The translations under genes and the position numbers were made by a program. Positions 8,196-15,447 of a DNA stretch of 52,268 nucleotides are shown piece by piece. The notes below the pieces were generated by a model. It saw only the letters and a list, made by a program, of their open reading frames with translations. It did not search any database and was not told the origin of the DNA. The stretch comes from Candidatus Micrarchaeota archaeon CG10_big_fil_rev_8_21_14_0_10_45_29 (GTDB lineage Archaea; Micrarchaeota; Micrarchaeia; Anstonellales; Anstonellaceae). The DNA lies in the NCBI GenBank assembly GCA_002778455.1, contig PFCD01000020.1:44635-96902 (forward strand), in the 5' to 3' direction. Numbering within the stretch: position 1 is the stretch's first letter; every line of letters begins with the position of its first letter.

Positions 8196-8531
8196 ATGGA
8201 GAAAATGCATATGGAAAGAAAAAAGGCAGGCGGAAAGAGCATGCGCCAAAAAGTTGAGGAAAGAGTTGAAATTCTTCTTGCAAAGGCTTGCGAGGTTGTT
8301 AAAGAGCGCCCTTCTGACGCCATCAAATATGTTAAGACGGCAAGAAAGCTTTGCATGCGCCACCGCATACCTATGGGAAGGGCGAGAAAGAGGAAGTTTT
8401 GCAAAAAATGCTCAACTCCTTTTGTGCCTGGCTATAATGTGAAGGTAAGAAGCGATGCCAAAAATAAGAGGATGCTTTACATTTGCAAATGCGGGGAAGT
8501 GAGAAGTTTTTCTTATATGAAAAGAGGATAG
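8196..8531 (+). CDS. rnp4: Ribonuclease P protein component 4 (Rpp21/Rpr2)
   Basis: 111 residues from ATG 8196; ATG 8211 is possible. It is a protein subunit of archaeal RNase P, which removes the 5' leader of pre-tRNAs, and pairs with Rnp1 (Rpp29) to bind the specificity domain of the RNA. The N-terminal helices carry ARKLCMRHRIPMG, a conserved family signature. The zinc ribbon has CKKC (132-style knuckle at residues ~71-74) and CKCG near residue 98, giving four Cys ligands. It heads the S19e-ftsY gene block, where it often lies in archaea, separated from S19e by 240 bp that hold a promoter and hairpins. Confidence 0.93.
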   Translation: MEKMHMERKKAGGKSMRQKVEERVEILLAKACEVVKERPSDAIKYVKTARKLCMRHRIPMGRARKRKFCKKCSTPFVPGYNVKVRSDAKNKRMLYICKCGEVRSFSYMKRG

Positions 8532-8599
8532 CGGGTTTGCTTGGGCAGAATGCGGATTTGGCGGTGTTTTTTGGAGGAGAAAGTTGGTTGCCCTATTCA

Positions 8600-8719
8600 T
8601 TTATAAACATAAAAACCCATAGAAACCTATTAGTTTAGAGGGCTTTTTAGAAAAAAGAAACCCGACCGGCAGAAGCTTGGTTGCCACGCGGGCAACGTTT
8701 TTTCCTAAAAAAAGGAAAA
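8600..8719 (+). promoter_or_regulatory. Promoter plus structured leader (or small RNA) before S19e
   Basis: In the 240-bp gap 8532-8771 a TATA box TTTATAAAC lies at 8600-8608. Downstream are a 6-bp hairpin GTTGCC-ACGCG-GGCAAC (8680-8696) followed at once by six T, and a second hairpin TTTTCCT/AGGAAAA (8700-8706 with 8713-8719). A start near 8628 would give either a ~140-nt leader for the S19e operon or a ~75-nt RNA ending at the T run. The sequence alone does not say which. Confidence 0.45.
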
Positions 8720-8771
8720 TATGCCGAGGGAAAAAGCCTTGAAAATTAGAATAATTTAGGAGGATGAGATA

Positions 8772-9194
8772 ATGGTTAGCGTATATGATGTGGACGCACT
8801 AAAGCTTGTGAGGGCAACCGCCATCAAGCTTGAGGAAATGAAGCTGGAGGCCCCAAAATGGGTTGGCAATGTAAAATCCGGGGCGCACAGGCAGAGGCTG
8901 CCTCAGGACGATAAATTCTGGTATATGAGATGCGCCTCCATATTAAGAAAAGCATACTTAAACCCGCAGATAGGAGTCTCGCGCCTGCGAACCCATTATG
9001 GGGGAAGAAAAGAGAGGGGCGTAAAGCCTGAAAAGCATGCAAGGGCGGGCGGAAACATGATTAGAAAGGCGATGCAAACGCTTGAGAAGGCGGGGCTTTT
9101 GTCAAAATCAAAGAAGGGCAGGGAAATAACAGGCAAAGGAAAGTCGTTGCTTGATATGGCTGCAATGGAGGTTTCCAAGGCGCAGGTGGCTTAA
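8772..9194 (+). CDS. rps19e: Small ribosomal subunit protein S19e
   Basis: 140 residues. S19e is an archaeal/eukaryotic protein of the 30S head, needed for late 30S assembly. Winged-helix family features are visible: VYDVDALKLVRATAIKLEE, then APKWV, FWYMRCASILRKAYL, VSRLRTHYGGRKERGVKP, and the C-terminal RKAMQTLEKAGLL recognition-type helix. Length is normal. TAGGAGGATG sits 8-14 bp before ATG 8772, one of the strongest Shine-Dalgarno sites in the window. It is the first cistron of the compact translation cluster; the next gene starts after 3 bp. Confidence 0.97.
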   Translation: MVSVYDVDALKLVRATAIKLEEMKLEAPKWVGNVKSGAHRQRLPQDDKFWYMRCASILRKAYLNPQIGVSRLRTHYGGRKERGVKPEKHARAGGNMIRKAMQTLEKAGLLSKSKKGREITGKGKSLLDMAAMEVSKAQVA

Positions 9195-9197
9195 ACT

Positions 9198-9527
9198 ATG
9201 GACGAGCTTGAGCGGTTGCGCGGGAAAAAGCGCGCAAAAATAACTGCGGATGCGGAGAAAAAAGCGCAAAATGAAGAGCAGGTGAGGGGCGCGCTGGTGC
9301 AATTGCTTGAGCCGGACGCGTATTCGCGCCTGATGTTTATACGCGCGCAAAATTCGCAGTTATTTTCAAAGGCCGTGCAGGTGATAATGTATTTGGCGCA
9401 GTCCGGGCAGATGAAGGGGAGAATAGGGGACGCGCAGATGCGCGCCCTGCTTGCGAAAATGGCGGGCGGCGCGCGTGAGACAAGCATCACATTCAAAAGA
9501 AAAGGAGGAGCAGAAGAAAAATTATAG
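9198..9527 (+). CDS. PDCD5-family DNA-binding protein
   Basis: 109 residues, 3 bp after S19e, so translationally coupled. A long charged N-terminal helix (DELERLRGKKRAKI) leads into the three-helix bundle; LLEPDAYSRLMFIRAQNSQL is the hallmark of PDCD5/TFAR19 proteins (MTH1615 family), followed by AVQVIMYLAQSGQM. Archaeal members bind double-stranded DNA in vitro, and the eukaryotic one binds the CCT chaperonin, so a nascent-chain or chaperone role is equally possible given the prefoldin gene in the same block. The gene order S19e-PDCD5 is conserved across archaea. Confidence 0.95.
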   Translation: MDELERLRGKKRAKITADAEKKAQNEEQVRGALVQLLEPDAYSRLMFIRAQNSQLFSKAVQVIMYLAQSGQMKGRIGDAQMRALLAKMAGGARETSITFKRKGGAEEKL

Positions 9528-9574
9528 AAGAAAGCCGCAAGCAAAGAGGCTTGAGAAAAATATGGGGGGTTTGT

Positions 9575-9922
9575 ATGTATCATCCTGGAAAAGTTATTGA
9601 AGTGATAAGGCCGAGCGAGAAAGAAGTCACCTCCTCGGACACGAGCGTGCAGGCAGTGCTTGACATGTGGGATGAGAACATCATTACCCTTGAGGTAAGC
9701 GCAAAAATAGCGGCAAAAATAAAGGAGGGGCAGGTGGTGCTTGTCGACTACCGCCCTGACGAGAAATTCGAGGCTCCGGTGCCGAGGCATTTGGTTGCAA
9801 AAATATTGGAGGGAAAGAAAGCAAAAAAAGTATGGGAGGCATATTCGCAGATGCAGGAGAGAAAAAAGAGGCGGGTTGCGGTAAAGGCGCAGCCCTCTCC
9901 GGCGCAAAGCTATATTCAATAG
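9575..9922 (+). CDS. Conserved unknown protein in the ribosomal cluster
   Basis: 115 residues from ATG 9575; a TTG at 9551 would add 8 residues but the ATG follows a G-rich site (GGGGGG, 9564-9569). The N-terminal two thirds look like a small alpha/beta or beta-barrel domain ([35 protein letters not shown]), followed by a charged helix and a short Gln/Ser/Pro tail. I do not recognise the family. Its place between PDCD5 and L39e, in a block of translation genes with very short gaps, suggests a role in ribosome function or assembly (inference only). Confidence 0.7.
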   Translation: MYHPGKVIEVIRPSEKEVTSSDTSVQAVLDMWDENIITLEVSAKIAAKIKEGQVVLVDYRPDEKFEAPVPRHLVAKILEGKKAKKVWEAYSQMQERKKRRVAVKAQPSPAQSYIQ

Positions 9923-9930
9923 GTGTTATT

Positions 9931-10089
9931 ATGAGCAAAAAATCATCAAAAAAGAAATCAATGCTTGGCAAGGCAATGAAGCAGAATCGCAGGATTCCGC
10001 TTTTTGTTATTGCAAAGACAAACAGGAGAGTAACCACCAACAACAAGCGAAGGGCGTGGAGAAACTCTAAAATGAAAATTAAGGAGTGA
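9931..10089 (+). CDS. rpl39e: Large ribosomal subunit protein L39e
   Basis: 52 residues, very basic, ATG 9931. L39e lines the nascent-chain exit tunnel in archaea and eukaryotes. The family core [15 protein letters not shown] and [13 protein letters not shown] are both complete. It starts 8 bp after the preceding stop and ends 5 bp before the L31e ATG. The longer open frame that begins at 9832 is only the read-in of this one. Confidence 0.97.
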   Translation: MSKKSSKKKSMLGKAMKQNRRIPLFVIAKTNRRVTTNNKRRAWRNSKMKIKE

Positions 10090-10094
10090 GAAAC

Positions 10095-10496
10095 ATGGCA
10101 GAAAAAAAAGAAAACAAGGTTGAGCGGATATATACGGTTAACCTCTCAAAAGCATACGATTATGTGAGGACAAAGAGAGCCGGGCGCGCGGTGAAAATAT
10201 TGCGCGATTATTTGGCGCGCCATTTCAAGGTGGCGGGCGCGGATGTTTCCCTCTCCGAGGGAGTTAACAGCCGCGTGTGGCGGGACTCTATCCAAAAGCC
10301 CCCAAGAAAGCTCAAGGTGAGGGCAGTAAAAGAGGAAGGCGTTGTAAAAGTTTTTATAGCGGGCGTTGAGGAGAAAGTTGCAAAGCCTCCGGCGATGCAA
10401 AAGAAGGGCGGCAAAGACGCGAAGAAAGAGGGGAGAAAGCCTGAAGAAAAGAAAAAAGAAAAAGAGCCTGAGGCAAAAAAAGAGGAGAAAAAGTAA
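10095..10496 (+). CDS. rpl31e: Large ribosomal subunit protein L31e with long Lys/Glu tail
   Basis: 133 residues from ATG 10095; AAGGAG at 10081-10086 supports it. L31e lies at the tunnel exit rim near L23/L29, where SRP and the translocon dock. Core signatures are ERIYTVNLSKAYDYVRTKRA, AVKILRDYLARHF, and VNSRVWRDSIQKPPRKLKV. The family core is about 85-90 residues; here ~40 more follow, made almost only of Lys, Glu, Pro and Ala. This low-complexity tail is unusual and could be a flexible extension reaching out from the exit site. Next gene starts 1 bp after the stop. Confidence 0.96.
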   Translation: MAEKKENKVERIYTVNLSKAYDYVRTKRAGRAVKILRDYLARHFKVAGADVSLSEGVNSRVWRDSIQKPPRKLKVRAVKEEGVVKVFIAGVEEKVAKPPAMQKKGGKDAKKEGRKPEEKKKEKEPEAKKEEKK

Positions 10497-10497
10497 A

Positions 10498-11166
10498 ATG
10501 GAAGTTTGCAAAAGCGCTTATGCGGGAAATGAGTATGTAGGGCTTTATGCAAAGGCAAGCGATTCCTTTGCATTAATACCCAAGAGCTCGCCGCAAAAGT
10601 TTGAGGAGAGGGCAAAATGCCTTAATGCAAAAATTGTGAAAGCATCGGTGTGCGGCTCCGCTTATTTGGGTGTGTATACGGCGGCAAACTCTAAAGGAGT
10701 GCTTGCCTCCCCGCTTTGCGATGAGAAGGAGGTTAAGGAAATAAAAGAGGAAGGAATTGAAATTAATGTGCTGCAGGACACCCGGTTTTGCGCGGTTGGA
10801 AACAATGTTGCATGCAACTCAAATGGCGCGATTGCAAATCCGGACATGCCAAGGGAGGCGGTAAAGGAGATAGAGCATGCCCTTGGAGTCGAGGTTGTGC
10901 AGATGGAGGTTGCCGGATACCGCGCGGTTGGAATGATGGTTGTTCCCACAGACGGCGGCTGGATTGCGCACAATAGGATAACCGATGAGGAAGCTGAAAA
11001 ATTCGAGCAGATATTCAAGGTAAAGGGGGGAAACGGAACCGTGAATTCCGGCACCCCTTTTGTAGGCATAGGAATGGTGGCAAATTCGAAGGCGGCCATT
11101 GTAGGCGAGGAGACAAGCGGGTTTGAATTGGGAAGAATTGAGCAGGCGCTCAATTTGATAGATTGA
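10498..11166 (+). CDS. eif6: Translation initiation factor aIF6
   Basis: 222 residues, normal for the family, ATG 10498 immediately after the L31e stop. aIF6 binds the 50S subunit at L14/L24e and blocks joining with 30S (anti-association). The fold is a five-fold pseudo-symmetric pentein; repeated units are visible: VGLYAKASDSFALIP, LGVYTAANSKGVLAS, CAVGNNVACNSNGAIANP, RAVGMMVVPTDGGWIAH, VGIGMVANSKAAIVG. Genes for L31e, aIF6 and L18Ae run together here as in most archaea. Confidence 0.97.
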   Translation: MEVCKSAYAGNEYVGLYAKASDSFALIPKSSPQKFEERAKCLNAKIVKASVCGSAYLGVYTAANSKGVLASPLCDEKEVKEIKEEGIEINVLQDTRFCAVGNNVACNSNGAIANPDMPREAVKEIEHALGVEVVQMEVAGYRAVGMMVVPTDGGWIAHNRITDEEAEKFEQIFKVKGGNGTVNSGTPFVGIGMVANSKAAIVGEETSGFELGRIEQALNLID

Positions 11167-11185
11167 AATTAATGAGGTAGATTGC

Positions 11186-11365
11186 ATGAAATTTGTTGTT
11201 GAAGGAGAGATGCGAATTTCCGGAGAAGGAAGGAAATTTGTAAAAGAGATAGAGGCTGCCAGCAAAGAGAGGGCTGGTGAGATTGCGCTTAAAAAAATTG
11301 GCGCAGACCATAAATTAAAAAGGACCCAGATAAAGATTGATAGCGTGAATGAGTGGAAAGATTAA
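11186..11365 (+). CDS. rpl18a: Large ribosomal subunit protein L18Ae (LX/L20a)
   Basis: 59 residues, too short for ordinary ORF cut-offs, ATG 11186. It begins MKFVVEGEMRISGEGRKF and ends with KKIGADHKLKRTQIKI; this matches the small archaeal L18Ae (earlier LX or L20a), a 50S protein near the central protuberance and 5S rRNA. Archaeal members are 55-80 residues long, so the length is normal. Position between aif6 and pfdA is the conserved archaeal order and strengthens the call. Confidence 0.93.
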   Translation: MKFVVEGEMRISGEGRKFVKEIEAASKERAGEIALKKIGADHKLKRTQIKIDSVNEWKD

Positions 11366-11386
11366 ACAGGGTGCGGGGTGGATGAT

Positions 11387-11815
11387 ATGGCGGATGAGAG
11401 GGAAGAGCTTAACAGGCTGGCAATACAGGCACAGCTTCTGCAGCGGGAGGGGCAGGCGCTTGAGGGGCAGCTTGATGTCATGCGCACTACCATAAGCGAC
11501 CTTAATGCCACCATAGACACGCTAAACAACCTCTCAAAAGCAAAAGATGCGGGGCTGCTTCCGGTGGGCTCCGGCGCGTACATAACATGCAAAGAAGTTG
11601 ACCCTGACTCGGTGCTTATATCGGTTGGAGCCGGGCTTATTGTAAAAAAGAAAGTAAAAGAAGCGGTGGAGGTGCTTGAGGGGCGGCTGAAAAATGTCTC
11701 CGGCGCGTTTGAGAAGTCGCAGAAAAACCTTCTTAGCATAAACCAGCACCTGCAGGACGTGAACGCAAAAGCGAACGCACTTATGGAAAGGGCGCAAGAT
11801 GTTCGGTCTACTTAA
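11387..11815 (+). CDS. pfdA: Prefoldin alpha subunit
   Basis: 142 residues from ATG 11387, preceded by GGGGTGG. Prefoldin is a hexamer (two alpha, four beta) that holds unfolded chains and passes them to the thermosome. The subunit is a coiled coil at both ends (EREELNRLAIQAQLLQREGQ; FEKSQKNLLSINQHLQDVNA) around a beta hairpin pair containing LPVGSGAYI, the family signature. The last 17 bp overlap the start of ftsY, so the two are translationally coupled. Confidence 0.95.
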   Translation: MADEREELNRLAIQAQLLQREGQALEGQLDVMRTTISDLNATIDTLNNLSKAKDAGLLPVGSGAYITCKEVDPDSVLISVGAGLIVKKKVKEAVEVLEGRLKNVSGAFEKSQKNLLSINQHLQDVNAKANALMERAQDVRST

Positions 11816-13259
11816 GAAAAAACTTGCCGGTTTTGTTGAGAAAATCTCCGGAGGCGGGAAGGAAAGCGAGAAGCCTCCAGAAAAAAAAGTTCGCGTGGAG
11901 AAAGCTGAAAAAAAGGAAAAAGTTTTAGAAAGAGAACCTGAGCCAAAAATTGAAACCGCCAAAAAACCGGATTTTAAAAAAGAAAAGCGAATTTTGCAAA
12001 AAAAAGAGAAACCGCCTGAGAAAATTAGAATTGCTGAAAAAACGCAAATGAGTGCGGAAGTTTTTGAAAAAAAAGAAGAGCCAAAAACAGATTCTATTTT
12101 TGAGAAGATAACAAAAACAATAGCCGGGGAGGAAAAAGCAGAGCCTGCGCCGAAAAAAGAAAGGGGGATTGGGCGAAATTACGCGGAAGGTGAGCTGCTG
12201 GAAGCAATAGAAAAAGAAAAGCCTGCTCAGGCAAAAAAGGAAAAACCGGCACTGGAGGAAAAAAAGAAGGAGTTGGAGGGAAAAGCCGATATTGAGTTGG
12301 CAGAAATTGATGTTGAAAAGATGGAGCGGCTTGAGAGGGCGGCACTTTCGGGAAAAGAGAGGGAAATGAAGGCAAAGGTGGGAATAGGAAAAAGCGTGGG
12401 AAGCATATTCTCGCCAACCATAACGATTGAGGAGGCGGACGTGAAGCAGATGCTCGATGAGCTTGAGCTCTCGCTTCTTGAGTCAGATGTTGCATATGAT
12501 GTCTCGCTTGAGGTGTGTGAGAGGCTTGGCAAAAAGCTCTCGGGGCTTAAAGTGAAAAAAAACAGGGTGCAGGAGGAAATAGGAGAGAGTGTGGAGAAGG
12601 TGCTTGTTGATATTATGAGCCCTGTTGGCGGGTTTGATTTTTATGAAAAAGTTGGCGGGCTAAAAAGGCCTGTAAAAATACTTCTTGTAGGGCCCAACGG
12701 GGCGGGAAAGACAACCACTATCGCAAAGCTCGCGCACGGGCTTAAAGAGAGAGAAATGAGTTGCGTGCTTGCGGCAGGAGATACTTTCAGGGCCGCGGCA
12801 ATTGAACAGCTTCAGGAGCATGGCAGGCGGCTTGGGATAGAAGTGATAAAAAGCAAATACGGAGCAGACCCAGCATCGGTTGCGTATGATGCGATAAAGC
12901 ATGCGCACTCAAATAAAGTTGATGTTGTGCTTATTGATTCTGCAGGAAGGCAGGATACCAATGCAAATTTGATTGATGAGATGAAAAAAATAAACAGGGT
13001 TGTTTCCCCCGACTTGAAAATTTATATTGGCGAGAGCATTGGCGGCAGCGCGCTCATAGAGCAGATAAAGGGATTTCATGAGGCGATAGGAATTGACGGG
13101 GCAATACTTACAAAAGTGGATTGCGACGCGAAGGGGGGAACTGCCATTTCCCTCTCTTATTCTACGGGAGTGCCCATACTGTTTTTGGGAGTTGGGCAAA
13201 AATATGAGGATTTGAAAAAGTTTGATGCGCAGGAAGTTGCGCGGCAGATAATCGGCTAA
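11799..13259 (+). CDS. ftsY: Signal recognition particle receptor FtsY
   Basis: 486 residues. FtsY takes SRP-ribosome complexes at the membrane and, with SRP54, hydrolyses GTP to release the signal sequence to SecYEG. The N-terminal ~200 residues are highly charged (Lys/Glu-rich) with an amphipathic first helix FGLLKKKLAGFVEKI for membrane contact. The NG domain follows: G1 GPNGAGKTTTIAKL (~299-312), AGDTFRAAAIEQL, G3 DSAGRQDTNANLIDEM, G4 TKVDCDAKGG. The A domain is longer than usual for archaea. Its partner SRP54 is at 50851-52191. The stop overlaps that of the convergent gene downstream by two bases. Confidence 0.97.
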   Translation: MFGLLKKKLAGFVEKISGGGKESEKPPEKKVRVEKAEKKEKVLEREPEPKIETAKKPDFKKEKRILQKKEKPPEKIRIAEKTQMSAEVFEKKEEPKTDSIFEKITKTIAGEEKAEPAPKKERGIGRNYAEGELLEAIEKEKPAQAKKEKPALEEKKKELEGKADIELAEIDVEKMERLERAALSGKEREMKAKVGIGKSVGSIFSPTITIEEADVKQMLDELELSLLESDVAYDVSLEVCERLGKKLSGLKVKKNRVQEEIGESVEKVLVDIMSPVGGFDFYEKVGGLKRPVKILLVGPNGAGKTTTIAKLAHGLKEREMSCVLAAGDTFRAAAIEQLQEHGRRLGIEVIKSKYGADPASVAYDAIKHAHSNKVDVVLIDSAGRQDTNANLIDEMKKINRVVSPDLKIYIGESIGGSALIEQIKGFHEAIGIDGAILTKVDCDAKGGTAISLSYSTGVPILFLGVGQKYEDLKKFDAQEVARQIIG

Positions 13260-14278
13260 GATTGCCCGGTATTTGATTTGTTGAATTCGGGGAGTGGGGA
13301 TGGATATGCCCTAACCCATATAATCGCCTCAGCCCCGGGTCCTTTTGGAAAAAGATTTATACCCAGAGCAGAGGATGTTTTTTTAAGAAACTCTAGCTGT
13401 TCGTCAAGCCCGTGGTTTTTTGCTATCATGGCGGCTGCCTGAAAATCATGATTTTGCACCAGCTGCCCATATGCTTTTAGGGCCGCTTCTTTTTCCAGAT
13501 TAGCAAGCCCAAAGTTTTTTGCAAGAGTTGCGGCAACTGCAAATTTCCCTGATGAAAGTTCATTTTGGTACGCCTTGAACTCCGCGCCTTTTAAGTCGAC
13601 GGAAAGGTTGTTCTCTTTCGCGATATAGATGGCCAGCAGATAATCCCCGTTTTCGCATAAGTGATGAAATGCCCGCAGAGCCGGCGCCGCCTTCTCCGAG
13701 GCAGTAAGCGCCGAGGGCGTGTCGCATTCATATACCGGATACGATTTTGAAACAAGCTTGGCATGCCAATGCTCCCCTATTTTAAGAAGATGCTCATACG
13801 CCTCAATTCGCATTTTTCGGGTTTCTTCTTGTGTGAGACCCTCACGCTTCTCAAGCGCATCTGCATCGTTAAGTTCCGTGCGCTTAAGAAGCTGCCCGTA
13901 CAGGTTAACTGCTGATTCTCTCCTCTCCCCCTGCATTTTATGGATGCACGCCACATCGTAGGCACGATCATAATTGCCCCTCTTGAAAAAATAACTATAA
14001 AGAAGCTTCGGGCGCTCATATGCCCCCATTAGATCAAATACTTTCTTTTGCAGCATCAGATTAGTTTCGTGGCTGGCGGAGCGATATACGGGGCCGTGTA
14101 TGTCAGAATATAACTCAAACGCATTGCAGAGCTTGTTAATGTATGCAGTTTCATAACCCATCTGCGAGCATAACTCTGCCTTTAGAATAAGCTTCTGCCC
14201 TAGGGGGAGTTTGTTGATAATGCTTGTGCCGCCATAGTTGTTGATGACTTCTTTTGCTTTTGTAAAAGAAACAGCCAT
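13256..14278 (-). CDS. Alpha-helical repeat protein, unknown function
   Basis: 340 residues, soluble, nearly all helix. Units of roughly 35 residues recur with a 'Phe-x-x-Ala-x-x-Ile-Ala-x-x-x-Gly-Leu' core: GDYLLAIYIAKENNLSV, GKFAVAATLAKNFGLAN, HDFQAAAMIAKNHGLDE, and earlier GNYDRAYDVACIHKMQG. This is like TPR or clathrin-heavy-chain type solenoids that bind protein partners. AGGTG lies 12-16 bp before ATG 14278 and supports the start. No catalytic motif. The short protein at 24428-24769 has a similar last unit and may be related. Function unknown. Confidence 0.65.
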   Translation of the reverse strand: MAVSFTKAKEVINNYGGTSIINKLPLGQKLILKAELCSQMGYETAYINKLCNAFELYSDIHGPVYRSASHETNLMLQKKVFDLMGAYERPKLLYSYFFKRGNYDRAYDVACIHKMQGERRESAVNLYGQLLKRTELNDADALEKREGLTQEETRKMRIEAYEHLLKIGEHWHAKLVSKSYPVYECDTPSALTASEKAAPALRAFHHLCENGDYLLAIYIAKENNLSVDLKGAEFKAYQNELSSGKFAVAATLAKNFGLANLEKEAALKAYGQLVQNHDFQAAAMIAKNHGLDEQLEFLKKTSSALGINLFPKGPGAEAIIWVRAYPSPLPEFNKSNTGQS

Positions 14279-14387
14279 ATGAATTTCACCTGTAGTGTAT
14301 AATGGCTAGACATGTTTAAGAAACTGACGATGAGGAGATACGGCTTGTTTGTTTGGGGCAAGGCAGAGTTGGCGGCTCGCTGGCGGG

Positions 14388-14397
14388 TTTTTATAAG
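14388..14397 (+). promoter_or_regulatory. TATA box for the gene at 14425
   Basis: TTTTTATAAG is centred about 32 bp before ATG 14425, so transcription would start a few bases before the codon, giving a nearly leaderless message. Confidence 0.5.
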
Positions 14398-14424
14398 TTG
14401 GCGCAAAAGCCTATTTTGAGAAAA

Positions 14425-15393
14425 ATGGAAGAAAAGATTAAAAGAAAAATTTTCAAAAAAGAATGGGGCGAGCCGCTTGGGGCGCCAAGAATGCCCGGAA
14501 TTGAGCAGTTTACTATTTTTGAGGTTGGAAACCCTGCGCTAAGGGGCGAAAATGCAGATATGGAGGCAGTTGCGCTTTTGAGAAAAAAGATAAATGATGA
14601 AATATCGGCGCCGCATACAACAAGCATGAGGAGAAAGCTAAAGCAGAGGTATTTGCGCTTAAAATGGGGGATTGCCTCAGTTGCAAAAACAGACCAATTC
14701 GGAAACGTGAGCATGCAGGCGCAGGCGATTGCGCAGGAGGAGATGGTGGATGTTGTTGCGATGCTTCTTGTGGACGAGCTTATGCGCGTCTGCGCAGAGG
14801 ACTTGTCGCTTGCATACACCACAATAGACAGGTTTTGGGCAAGGATGGAGCAGGAAGAATACAAGGCGCCCGAGCTTATGAGCACATTGTTGATGGTTGC
14901 GCAGGAAGTTAGGATGGAACAGAAAAAGCCGCCGGAAGTGATTTCTGCCAAGCCGCACGGATATCCGCAGCTGCGCTTTGAAGTGCCTAAAAAAATCGGG
15001 CAGGGGGGAGAAGTGGAGCCGCTGGAAATACGCCTTGTGTCAATAAGGCAGATGCTAAGATATTATTTTGAGAGGTATCCGCACGAATACTCGCAGGCGA
15101 TTGAGGCGGTTTTGGGAAAGGATTTGACGGGGTTGAGCGAAGGAGAAATTGAGGCGCTTATAGAGGAGGAGATAGAAAAAATAGGGGTTTTGGAATTTGC
15201 GCACAGGATTTGGGAGGGGATGTCCAAGCAAGTCTGGCAAAAAAGAAAAGAGGACGCGGTTGCGTTTGGGGTAAAAGAGCCTGCGGGAGAGAGGGAATTT
15301 TGGGATGTGTGCCCGGCATGGAATAAGGAGAGAGGGTTGGAGTTTGCGGTTATTGCAAAAATAATTGCAAAACAGCTAAAAGAGAGGAGCTAG
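14425..15393 (+). CDS. Unknown soluble helical protein
   Basis: 322 residues from ATG 14425, chosen because a TATA box lies ~32 bp upstream; the open frame extends to 14353 but the extra residues would lie in the promoter. The chain is mostly helical and charged, with an N-terminal basic segment (EEKIKRKIFKKEWGEPLG), a helical middle rich in Met/Gln/Glu, an acidic helix (EGEIEALIEEEIEKIGV) and a C-terminal basic helix. No signal peptide, membrane helix or known catalytic motif. I do not recognise the family. The stop codon is part of an 11-bp hairpin. Confidence 0.6.
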   Translation: MEEKIKRKIFKKEWGEPLGAPRMPGIEQFTIFEVGNPALRGENADMEAVALLRKKINDEISAPHTTSMRRKLKQRYLRLKWGIASVAKTDQFGNVSMQAQAIAQEEMVDVVAMLLVDELMRVCAEDLSLAYTTIDRFWARMEQEEYKAPELMSTLLMVAQEVRMEQKKPPEVISAKPHGYPQLRFEVPKKIGQGGEVEPLEIRLVSIRQMLRYYFERYPHEYSQAIEAVLGKDLTGLSEGEIEALIEEEIEKIGVLEFAHRIWEGMSKQVWQKRKEDAVAFGVKEPAGEREFWDVCPAWNKERGLEFAVIAKIIAKQLKERS

Positions 15394-15417
15394 CAAATTT
15401 TCAAAAAAAATTTGCTA
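15391..15417. terminator. Hairpin between convergent genes
   Basis: TAGCAAATTTT (15391-15401) and AAAATTTGCTA (15407-15417) form a perfect 11-bp stem with loop CAAAA. It lies between the end of the unknown gene (+) and the end of pheT (-), and has A/T runs on both sides of the loop, so it could end transcription from either side. Confidence 0.5.
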
Positions 15418-15447
15418 AGGCGGGCGAAAATAATTTGGGCGTGCAGG

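Noticed and set aside
14391-14951. 186-codon frame opposite the unknown gene at 14425
   Set aside because: Ser/Ile/Cys-rich composition of an antisense shadow; the plus strand has a promoter and normal amino-acid use.
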